Source: DAOUMU01 sp034409055
GTDB lineage: Bacteria > Chloroflexota > Anaerolineae > 4572-78 > J111
Length of the DNA: 37,308 nt
Assembly: GCA_034409055.1 (NCBI GenBank)
Contig: DAOUMU010000345.1
Coordinates: forward strand, 1-37,308
Direction: 5' to 3'
In this document: piece after piece, positions 6,770-13,820 of the stretch
How positions within the stretch are numbered: the stretch's first letter is position 1
Layout of the letters: each line of letters opens with the position of its first letter
Made by a program: the position numbers and the translations under genes
Notes under the pieces: model-generated
Databases searched by the model: none
The model's input: the letters and a program-made list of their open reading frames with translations, nothing else
What the model was told of the DNA's origin: nothing

Positions 6770-9700
6770 TCACCGCTCCACAACTTCAACGCCAGGGGGT
6801 ATTTTACTCACCAGGGGCAGGGTAAAGGTAAAGGCAGATCCTTTCCCCAACTCGCTCTCAAGCATCAGTTCACCCCCGTGGCTTTCGATCATCTTTTTGG
6901 TGATGGATAAGCCCAAGCCAGTGCCAGGTTCATTGCGAACATTCTGGTCGCTGGAGCGGAAGAAAGTGGTGAACAGCTTGCTCTGGTCCTCTTCAGAAAT
7001 ACCATAACCGGTATCTTTGATGGTAACAGAAATTCCTTGAATATCCCCGTTGTATGGCTTGGCAATCACGGCGATATCGCCACCCTCTGGCGTATATTTG
7101 TAAGCGTTGCTAACCAAGTTGGTGACAATCTGCACTATGCGGTTATAATCGGCCCTCAGTTCGGGCAAATCATCATCTATATCAACCATCAAATTTAAAC
7201 GCTTATTTTCAATTTGGGTCCGAACCGACTCGAGGACCTCATTGATCACGTCGCGCATTTGCACATCTTGTATTTCTAAGCGAATCCGTCCAGCTTCAAT
7301 CCGGCTTACGTCTAGCAGGTCGTTCACTAACTGCGCCATGCGATCGATATTGTTAGAAATTACACCCAGAAAATTTCTTTGTTGATCCGTGAGCGATCCA
7401 CCCGCCCCCATCTGGAGCAACTTGGCGTAACCTTTGATACTGGTCATCGGGATCTTTAACTCGTGAGAGGCAGTGTTCATAAATTCTGTTTTGGCCTGGT
7501 TAGCTTGCTTGACCTGTTCAAACAACTGCGCATTTTCGATAGCAATCGCCGCGTGGCTGACCAACAATTTAACAAAAGCCACGTCATCGCTGGCAAAGTA
7601 ATCGGTCCTCGTACTTTCTAAATCAACCACCCCAATCACCCGGCCCTCACGCAAGACCGGCACGACCAGCAGCGAGCGAGTGCGGTGATTCTTGGGCACA
7701 TAATTCGCGTCCTGGGTGATATCATTAACCCATGCCAACTCACCGGTGCGAACCACACGACCCAGAATCCCTTTGTTCAGGGGCCAGGGGTCTATCTTAT
7801 AACGCCCCATTTCCATTGGCATACCACGTTGGGCCAACAAGTAAAGCCCTATCTCATCGTGATTCTTGATGATACCTATCAAGCCCATTGAAACACCCAA
7901 CGTATCCATAATCAGGCTCAACGACAGATCCAGCACAGTAGCCAAATTAAGCGAAGTTTGTAATTCTTGGACAAACATCTGAATAGTTTGTAATTCTTGC
8001 ACACGTCCGGCCAGGGCCTTATCGGTGCTGGTAAAGATTTGCGCGTTTGTAATGGCAATAGCCGCTTGTGCCCCAAACGACATTAACATACCGGCCTCTT
8101 CTTCGTTGAAGACGGTGCCATCTTGCTTGTTAATAACTTCGATAACGCCGATCACCTGCTCGTAGGCAATCATGGGCACGCACAGAATATCTTTGGTATG
8201 GAAGTCGGTCGCCTCGTCAAAGGCAACATTCCAACGGGGGTCGGCGGCAACATCATTGACAATAAGCGATTGACCGGTTTGGGCTACTGTGCCCACAATC
8301 CCCTTGCCGATCTGGGTTTTCATGCCCAGCAATTCATCTTCGGTTGGACCCAATACCACTTCAAAGGTTAATTCTTGTCGCTTGGGATCCAACAATAGTA
8401 GAGAGCCAGCCTCCGCATGCAGAATCTGCACAGCCCGATCCATTACGTTCTGTAAGGTGGTGGGCAGATCCAGCGTGGAACCAATGGCCATACTGACTTG
8501 ACTCAGGGTGGCCAATTGTTCAGCCCGACGTTTAGCTTCTTGCAGCAAGCGTGATTTTTCCAGGGCAATGGCCGATTGCGAGGCAAACAACTCCATTAGC
8601 CAGACATCATCCTCGCTAAAGCGTAAGGTGCGCGAGTGATGGACCAGATAAAGCACCCCCCGCACTTTGCCCCCCCAGCGAAGTGGCACCCCCATAACGG
8701 CACCAAAATTAACTGTTCGAAATTTGTGCGAACGACCAGGGAAATTCTGGTAATTATCCACCACCACCGGCTCGCCCAATATTAAAACTCGGCCAGCCAC
8801 CCCTTCACCTATTTCAACAGTATAGCCGGTATAATCTTTATCCAGGTTATAGCTAACGACCACTTTTAAGGTCTTACCGTCTGATTCAAGTAGATAAACC
8901 ATGCCCCCTGCCGCCCGCAGCAACTTGATGGCTCGCTGGACCACGGAAGTCAGCAACAGATCTGACTCCGCTTCAGCCTGAATATCCACAGCAATCTTTT
9001 GCAGGGCTTCTAATTCAGCCGCTCGTCGGTTGGCCTGTTCCAGGAGATGAGCATTTTCCAGAGCAATTGTGGTTTGATTGGCCAGGGTAGCCAGAAACAC
9101 TAAATCATTACCGGTGTAGGGTTGGCCGGATTTTTTCAACCCCAAGGCCAGCCAGCCCAGTAAATATTCAGATCCTAGTAAGGGGACGCACAGGGCAATA
9201 TTAAGCATGCGCAAGCGGGCCAATTCTTCGCGAGTAACTCTGACGTTAGGGGGGGCGGCCCCACTGGGACTGAGTTGCAAAATATTATTGGTATCGGCTA
9301 GCCACTGAGCCAAATTATCACTTAACCCAAACCGAACTTCAACAACTTCAGTGCTGTCGCTTCTATGCTGGTGGCGAACGGCAAAAGCACTCAACGTATG
9401 ATCTCTAAGGAAAACCAGGATGTGCTCTGGAGCCAGTGCTTCGTCGACCTGGTTTAACAACATCTCTAAAATATGGTCAGTATCCAGCGGCGTGGAGATA
9501 AGCGCGCGGCCATAATGTTGCAACAACTGTCTGGAGTCAAATGGCTCTCGGAGAAACAGTCGATCGACAACAGTTTGCAGTTGTCGCTTCAGAGGTTCCA
9601 GAAAAACCACCAGGGTGAAGATAAAGAGGGCCAGAATAAATGGATTCTGAAAGATCGCCGTATCTTGCAGTAAAATCCCCAAAAAACTAACAATCAAGAA

Positions 9701-10816
9701 GTAAGCAATGGTCACCATGAGCATTAGCAGCACATAGGTGATCCCGCGATTAAATACAATATCCAAATCCAGCAGGTGATAACGCAGGATAGCATAGGCG
9801 ATGAAAATGGGAAAAATAATTAACGGAGCAAAAACAACAACGAAAATTGACCAAGATAAGGACCAGTTAAATCCCAATAGGTTGTTACCGATGCCCCAGA
9901 TAGCCATCGGTCCAAAGGAGATAATACTGCCCCAAAAGACAATAGCAGTTTGCTGACGCACCAGTAAAGAAAGGGTGGAAGTACGGGTATACCACAGCAA
10001 TACCAAAAAAAGGAGTGCTGATAGGGCAATAAATCCAAAATTCCATGTTCGTGCGCTTAAATGCATCCGTGGATCAGGGGCAAAGTAAAAACTATACAAA
10101 GTGACTGCCCCCAGGATCAAGGCCGGGACATACGGAACCAAGCCTAACCACGGTCTGCGCCGAATAAGGCGAGTTTCTTCGGGAAAGACAAAAGATAGAT
10201 GCAGCAATCCTGCCCCGGTGAGAGGAAAGGCAAAAGCCCAAATAGGGGCTAAGAAATGCAAACTATATTGGTCAAAAAGACCACTGGCAAAAATAGAAAC
10301 AAAGGCGCAAAAGGTAACAAACGCCTTACCTACCCGCTCGACCCCACCCAGACGGTAAACAACTATCCCCAAGCCCAGATAAACAAGACCAATAATATAA
10401 GGCAACCAGAAAAAAGTAAAAATGTCTGACCCCGACAAGCGACTCAATAGAACAGATATCGTCTCAGGAGCATCATCGGGGAGAGAGGGGGTTCGCTCAA
10501 GATGGAGGGTAACGGTATCGTTTACCTGTTTTTGCCGCAGCAGGGTAAATAGATCGCGCCCCGAGGCCACCGGTATACCGTCGATACTCAATAAAACGTC
10601 AGCAGCTTGTAGCCCCAGTTGGCGAGCGGGCCAATTCGGATTGTAAGAATCTGTTACAACGAGCCTGGGATAAAAAAGAATCCCCAAAAACGGCTGTTGA
10701 CTCCAATTTAAGGCAAAAATGAGAGCCAGGACATTAAAAATAATGGCAATAGCAATCAGGAGCGAAACGATTACTTTTGTGCGCCTTTTTTGGAGGGCAC
10801 TTCTTAATGCAGTCAT
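6770..10816 (-). CDS. Membrane-bound sensor histidine kinase: PDZ, multi-TM region, four GAF domains, HisKA, HATPase
   Basis: Sensor kinase of 1348 aa. Order: one N-terminal TM helix (about 15-37), an extracytoplasmic PDZ-like domain (45-118, LQAADVLLSIDGIPV), about eight to nine further hydrophobic helices (132-405) reminiscent of ComP-type kinases, then four GAF or GAF-like domains (about 440-592, 615-755, 780-925, 950-1095), HisKA with phospho-acceptor His1118 in SHELKIP, and an HATPase domain with N-box Asn1233/Asn1237, Asp1268 in DTGYGI and GTGLGL at 1298. It lacks a receiver domain, and no partner regulator is adjacent. ATG at 10816 has no clear Shine-Dalgarno, but the N-terminal helix begins immediately, so the start is sensible. 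The PDZ plus TM region suggests sensing of an envelope peptide or membrane state (inference); GAF ligands are unknown. It is divergent from the glycan cassette and convergent with the PPOX gene. Confidence 0.9.
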   Translation of the reverse strand: MTALRSALQKRRTKVIVSLLIAIAIIFNVLALIFALNWSQQPFLGILFYPRLVVTDSYNPNWPARQLGLQAADVLLSIDGIPVASGRDLFTLLRQKQVNDTVTLHLERTPSLPDDAPETISVLLSRLSGSDIFTFFWLPYIIGLVYLGLGIVVYRLGGVERVGKAFVTFCAFVSIFASGLFDQYSLHFLAPIWAFAFPLTGAGLLHLSFVFPEETRLIRRRPWLGLVPYVPALILGAVTLYSFYFAPDPRMHLSARTWNFGFIALSALLFLVLLWYTRTSTLSLLVRQQTAIVFWGSIISFGPMAIWGIGNNLLGFNWSLSWSIFVVVFAPLIIFPIFIAYAILRYHLLDLDIVFNRGITYVLLMLMVTIAYFLIVSFLGILLQDTAIFQNPFILALFIFTLVVFLEPLKRQLQTVVDRLFLREPFDSRQLLQHYGRALISTPLDTDHILEMLLNQVDEALAPEHILVFLRDHTLSAFAVRHQHRSDSTEVVEVRFGLSDNLAQWLADTNNILQLSPSGAAPPNVRVTREELARLRMLNIALCVPLLGSEYLLGWLALGLKKSGQPYTGNDLVFLATLANQTTIALENAHLLEQANRRAAELEALQKIAVDIQAEAESDLLLTSVVQRAIKLLRAAGGMVYLLESDGKTLKVVVSYNLDKDYTGYTVEIGEGVAGRVLILGEPVVVDNYQNFPGRSHKFRTVNFGAVMGVPLRWGGKVRGVLYLVHHSRTLRFSEDDVWLMELFASQSAIALEKSRLLQEAKRRAEQLATLSQVSMAIGSTLDLPTTLQNVMDRAVQILHAEAGSLLLLDPKRQELTFEVVLGPTEDELLGMKTQIGKGIVGTVAQTGQSLIVNDVAADPRWNVAFDEATDFHTKDILCVPMIAYEQVIGVIEVINKQDGTVFNEEEAGMLMSFGAQAAIAITNAQIFTSTDKALAGRVQELQTIQMFVQELQTSLNLATVLDLSLSLIMDTLGVSMGLIGIIKNHDEIGLYLLAQRGMPMEMGRYKIDPWPLNKGILGRVVRTGELAWVNDITQDANYVPKNHRTRSLLVVPVLREGRVIGVVDLESTRTDYFASDDVAFVKLLVSHAAIAIENAQLFEQVKQANQAKTEFMNTASHELKIPMTSIKGYAKLLQMGAGGSLTDQQRNFLGVISNNIDRMAQLVNDLLDVSRIEAGRIRLEIQDVQMRDVINEVLESVRTQIENKRLNLMVDIDDDLPELRADYNRIVQIVTNLVSNAYKYTPEGGDIAVIAKPYNGDIQGISVTIKDTGYGISEEDQSKLFTTFFRSSDQNVRNEPGTGLGLSITKKMIESHGGELMLESELGKGSAFTFTLPLVSKIPPGVEVVER

Positions 10817-10881
10817 TTTTTATTATTGTCGGCTAAACGGTAACGCTAAAGATACGACACACAAATTATTTAGATAATTCA

Positions 10882-10910
10882 AGTTTAACATGTCGTTCGG
10901 AGCAAGTCAA
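10882..10910 (-). promoter_or_regulatory. Sigma70-type promoter for the PDZ/GAF kinase
   Basis: On the minus strand: TTGACT (10910-10905), 17-bp spacer, TAAACT (10887-10882). The predicted start is near 10875, giving a leader of about 59 nt. A 6-bp palindrome (AATTAT-N4-ATAATT, 10864-10879) overlaps the predicted start and could be an operator. Confidence 0.45.
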
Positions 10911-10972
10911 GACAATAGTTGGTACTTTTTAGGGGTAACTCGATTCTGATTCAATCAGGCTCATTGATAACC

Positions 10973-11001
10973 TTGACTTTTGCTCTGGTTGGGGTTATGA
11001 T
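10973..11001 (+). promoter_or_regulatory. Sigma70-type promoter of the glycan cassette
   Basis: TTGACT (10973-10978), an exact 17-bp spacer, TATGAT (10996-11001): five of six matches in both hexamers. The predicted transcript start is near 11008, so the DegT gene must start downstream of that point, agreeing with the TTG chosen at 11063. Confidence 0.65.
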
Positions 11002-11062
11002 TCGAGCTTCATTATATAGTGACCAGGAGACAATACCGGAATGTCTCCCTATAGGAGTAGCA

Positions 11063-12172
11063 TTGTCTGAAAATCAACCTTTCATTCCCGTGGCCGAACC
11101 TTTGCTGGGGGATAAAGAGTTAGAGTACGTTACCGATTGTATCAAAAGTGGCTGGGTTTCATCCTTGGGTAAATACGTGCGTTATTTTGAAGAGCGTTTT
11201 GCTGCTTACTGCGGTGTAGGCTATGGCGTCGCCACCTTCAACGGCACAGTAGCTTTGCACTTGCTGGCCGCTACCCTTAACCTTGGACCTGGGGATGAGG
11301 TGATTATGCCCAGTCTAACCTACGTGGCCACGGCCAATGCGATTCACTACACCGGCGCGACGCCCGTGTTTGTCGACTCCGAACGTGAAACATGGAATAT
11401 CGACCCTAACGCCGTGGTCGAGGCCATCACTCCACGCACCAAAGCCATCATTGCCGTGCATCTGTATGGCCACCCAGCCGATATGGACCCACTGCGAGCT
11501 ATTGCCAACGAGTATGAGTTGTTACTGCTGGAAGACGCTGCCGAGGCTCATGGCGCTCGCTATAAAGGCCGACGCGTAGGAGAATTAGGCGATGCGGCCA
11601 TTTTTAGTTTTTACGGCAATAAAATCATTACTACAGGCGAGGGAGGCATCATTGTGACCAATAACCAGGCCTGGGCCGAACGGGCCTTTTTCCTGGAAAA
11701 CCAGGGCCGTTACAATGACAATCCCTACTGGCACCCTGAAGTAGCTTACAACTATCGCATGACCAATATCCAGGCAGCCATTGGCCTGGCCCAACTGGAG
11801 CGCATTGAGGAGATGTTGGCCATTCGTCGTCGTAATGCGGCCCATTATAGCCGCCGTCTGGCTGATGTGCCCGGCCTGACCTTACCCCCTGAAATAGCCT
11901 GGGCTGAAAATGTGTACTGGATGTACTCGGTCATTTTGGAAGATGAGTTTGGCCTGACGCGGGATGAGTTACGGGGTAAACTGTGCGCGGCCGGCATCGA
12001 CACGCGTCCCTTTTTCTATCCGGTTCATACCTTACCGATGTACAATACCGGCCAACCATTACCTGTAGCCGAAGACCTGGCCCACCGGGGTATTAATCTA
12101 CCCTCCGGGGCTACCCTCACCCCAGAGCAAATTAATTTTGTCTGTGATACGTTAATTAGTTTGGCAACCTGA
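11063..12172 (+). CDS. DegT/DnrJ/EryC1/StrS aminotransferase, perosamine-synthase-like
   Basis: PLP-dependent sugar aminotransferase of 369 aa. It opens with the family's FIPVAEPLLG and SGWVSSLGKYV motifs, which are those of GDP-perosamine synthases (amination of GDP-4-keto-6-deoxymannose at C4). Visible are the cofactor Asp158 (LLEDAAEAHG) and the Schiff-base Lys187 (SFYGNKIITTGEGG), then NYRMTNIQAAIG and a C-terminal RPFFYPVH motif. The open frame extends upstream to 10919, but that extra 48 residues carry no homology and lie partly upstream of the promoter. TTG at 11063 has AGGAG 5 nt upstream and gives the normal family length. First gene of a plus-strand cassette, followed 39 bp later by a formyltransferase-like gene. 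Family call very secure; the perosamine assignment rests on motif resemblance only. Confidence 0.88.
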   Translation: MSENQPFIPVAEPLLGDKELEYVTDCIKSGWVSSLGKYVRYFEERFAAYCGVGYGVATFNGTVALHLLAATLNLGPGDEVIMPSLTYVATANAIHYTGATPVFVDSERETWNIDPNAVVEAITPRTKAIIAVHLYGHPADMDPLRAIANEYELLLLEDAAEAHGARYKGRRVGELGDAAIFSFYGNKIITTGEGGIIVTNNQAWAERAFFLENQGRYNDNPYWHPEVAYNYRMTNIQAAIGLAQLERIEEMLAIRRRNAAHYSRRLADVPGLTLPPEIAWAENVYWMYSVILEDEFGLTRDELRGKLCAAGIDTRPFFYPVHTLPMYNTGQPLPVAEDLAHRGINLPSGATLTPEQINFVCDTLISLAT

Positions 12173-12211
12173 TAAGAGGAGCCTTTCTTAATTTTAAGGA
12201 CTGCATAACAT

Positions 12212-13021
12212 ATGCGCATTGTAATCTTAACTTACGAAAGCCTATTCTCCAACATGATGACTGAACGCCTGCTTCAGGAATATCCGGGGCAGGTCGTAGG
12301 GATTGTTCGCTCCGATTGCTTGATTTACGGTAAGAGCCTGCCAGCGGCCCTGCTTTACCTTTTGAAGCGAACCGGGCTCCGTTTTGTGGGACGCAAAGCG
12401 CTGGAACTTTTTCAGAGTCGAGCCACGGCTATTGTTTTTCGCTTGATCGGGCGCCAACCCAAAGTACATTCGTTGCGCGATATGCGTAGTCTTTACGGAG
12501 TTCCGATCGTTGGCTCAACAAATGTGAACAGCCCCGACACAATCCGGCAAATTAAGGCCTGGCAACCGGACCTGGTTCTCTCCATTTATCTCAATCAACT
12601 GATTAAGGCTGAGTTGATCAACCTGCCGGCGCAAGGAACCTTGAACATTCATCCGGCCTTACTACCACGTAATCGGGGCCTTTTTCCCTACTTCTGGGCT
12701 ATCGCGGCCGGCGAAACCAAGACAGGGGTGACTATTCATTGGGTGGATGAGCGTTTTGATACCGGTGACCTGCTGTTGCAAGAGAAAATAATCATCGCAC
12801 CAACCGATACCATCATCTCTCTCTCCTACAAAAGCGCTGTAGTCGGGGCAGACATGTTGGTCAAAGCGGTCCAGTTGGTGGCTTCTGGCAATCCACCCTA
12901 TATTGCCCAGGATCATAGCCAGGCATCCTACCATTCCTGGCCCAAACCGGCCGATCAACGCCGCTTTAGAGAACAGGGAGGCAAATTCGGTACGATTTTT
13001 GAACTGTGGGAACATATGTAG
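12212..13021 (+). CDS. Formyltransferase-fold protein, probable amino-sugar N-formyltransferase
   Basis: A 269-aa member of the N10-formyl-tetrahydrofolate-dependent formyltransferase fold (Fmt, PurN, VioF, WbkC). The catalytic triad is visible as Asn145 and His147 in TLNIHPALLPRNRG and Asp183 in RFDTGDLLLQ. It lacks an evident C-terminal OB domain of tRNA formyltransferases and carries an unusual basic, helical insert around residues 40-85. Directly after a perosamine-synthase-like aminotransferase, the best guess is transfer of a formyl group to the 4-amino group of a nucleotide-activated sugar, as WbkC is thought to do in Brucella. That function is inferred from context. The start ATG at 12212 has only a weak AAGGA about 11 nt upstream. 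Confidence 0.8.
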   Translation: MRIVILTYESLFSNMMTERLLQEYPGQVVGIVRSDCLIYGKSLPAALLYLLKRTGLRFVGRKALELFQSRATAIVFRLIGRQPKVHSLRDMRSLYGVPIVGSTNVNSPDTIRQIKAWQPDLVLSIYLNQLIKAELINLPAQGTLNIHPALLPRNRGLFPYFWAIAAGETKTGVTIHWVDERFDTGDLLLQEKIIIAPTDTIISLSYKSAVVGADMLVKAVQLVASGNPPYIAQDHSQASYHSWPKPADQRRFREQGGKFGTIFELWEHM

Positions 13022-13086
13022 TGAACGGCGAATAAGCGAATGGCGAATGGTTTATCACCATCATCATTTACCATTTGCTTATTCGC
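13021..13086. repeat. GCGAATG heptamer array forming an intergenic hairpin
   Basis: The gap holds repeated GCGAATG-type units (13028-13049) and, further on, an inverted copy. The arms 13028-13043 and 13071-13086 pair over 16 bp with one mismatch, with a 27-nt loop. It lies just before the GT2 start codon at 13104. It could be a decayed dispersed repeat, a processing site or an attenuator-like hairpin. Confidence 0.55.
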
Positions 13087-13103
13087 AAACGTCCAAACTT
13101 CTC

Positions 13104-13820
13104 ATGAAGACATCTATTATTTTGCCAACCTACAAAGAAAAAGAGAATATCGTCGAGTTAATCGAGGCTATATTTGCCGCCTTGCGGCCTCATCACCTGG
13201 ATTTTCAAATTGTCGTCGTTGATGACAACAGTCCTGATGGCACCGCCGAGGCTGTGCGCCAAAGTTTTGGTAACAATGGCCAGGTAAAATTATTTGTGCG
13301 CCCCCAGGAGCGGGGCCTGGCCACGGCTCTCCGCTATGGTGTAGAACGTTCAGGGGGAGATATTCTGGTCTTTATGGACACCGACTTTAATCACGATCCG
13401 GCCATCATCCCCCAGATGATTAAATTTTTGGAATATTACGACATCATCATCGGCTCCCGTTTTGTAATGGCCGGGGGTATGGAAGACCGTTTTCGACAAT
13501 TCTCCAGTCTCATCTATAATTACGGTATTCGCCTGCTCTTTGGTACCCCTGTTCACGATAATTTAAGTGGTTTCTTTTCCATCTATCGCCAAAAATTAGA
13601 GTCGATGGACCTGGACCAAATTTATTATGGTTATGGGGATTATTTTATCCGGCTCCTGATGGTAGCCCACAAGCGGGGCTACCATATGTTAGAAATACCG
13701 GTCTTTTATCGGCTGCGTATGCACGGTCACAGCAAAACGCAGTTTCTTTCCACGTTTATCCGGTATAGCTTGGCCCTCTTGGTGTTGCGTGTTAAACTAT
13801 GGACAGGCAGGATGCGATGA
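13104..13820 (+). CDS. GT2 glycosyltransferase, polyprenyl-phosphate mannose synthase-like (DPM1 type)
   Basis: A cytosolic family-2 glycosyltransferase of 238 aa with SIILPTYKEKENI at the N-terminus, the nucleotide-binding VVVDDNSPDGT motif (38-47) and the metal-binding DxD as MDTDFNHDP (Asp92, Asp94), the variant typical of dolichyl/polyprenyl-phosphate mannose synthases. IIGSRFV and a C-terminal YRLRMHGHSKT segment complete the fold; no C-terminal TM domain is present. Such enzymes make the lipid-linked sugar donor used by membrane glycosyltransferases, matching its neighbour. The open frame extends back to 12903 inside the previous gene, but homology begins at ATG 13104. No clear ribosome site precedes it. 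Its stop overlaps the next start as ATGA. Confidence 0.88.
   Translation: MKTSIILPTYKEKENIVELIEAIFAALRPHHLDFQIVVVDDNSPDGTAEAVRQSFGNNGQVKLFVRPQERGLATALRYGVERSGGDILVFMDTDFNHDPAIIPQMIKFLEYYDIIIGSRFVMAGGMEDRFRQFSSLIYNYGIRLLFGTPVHDNLSGFFSIYRQKLESMDLDQIYYGYGDYFIRLLMVAHKRGYHMLEIPVFYRLRMHGHSKTQFLSTFIRYSLALLVLRVKLWTGRMR

Noticed and set aside
6764..6910. A GTG-started frame of 48 codons on the plus strand preceded by AAGGAGG.
   Set aside because: Despite a good ribosome-site match it is wholly antisense to the conserved HATPase end of the kinase gene, and the peptide has no recognisable features.
10919..11062. Upstream extension of the aminotransferase frame.
   Set aside because: It overlaps the -35/-10 promoter at 10973-11001 and adds 48 residues not found in the family. 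TTG at 11063 has the ribosome site.
12903..13103. Upstream extension of the GT2 frame into the formyltransferase gene.
   Set aside because: The extra residues overlap another gene and the repeat hairpin. The GT2 fold starts at ATG 13104.
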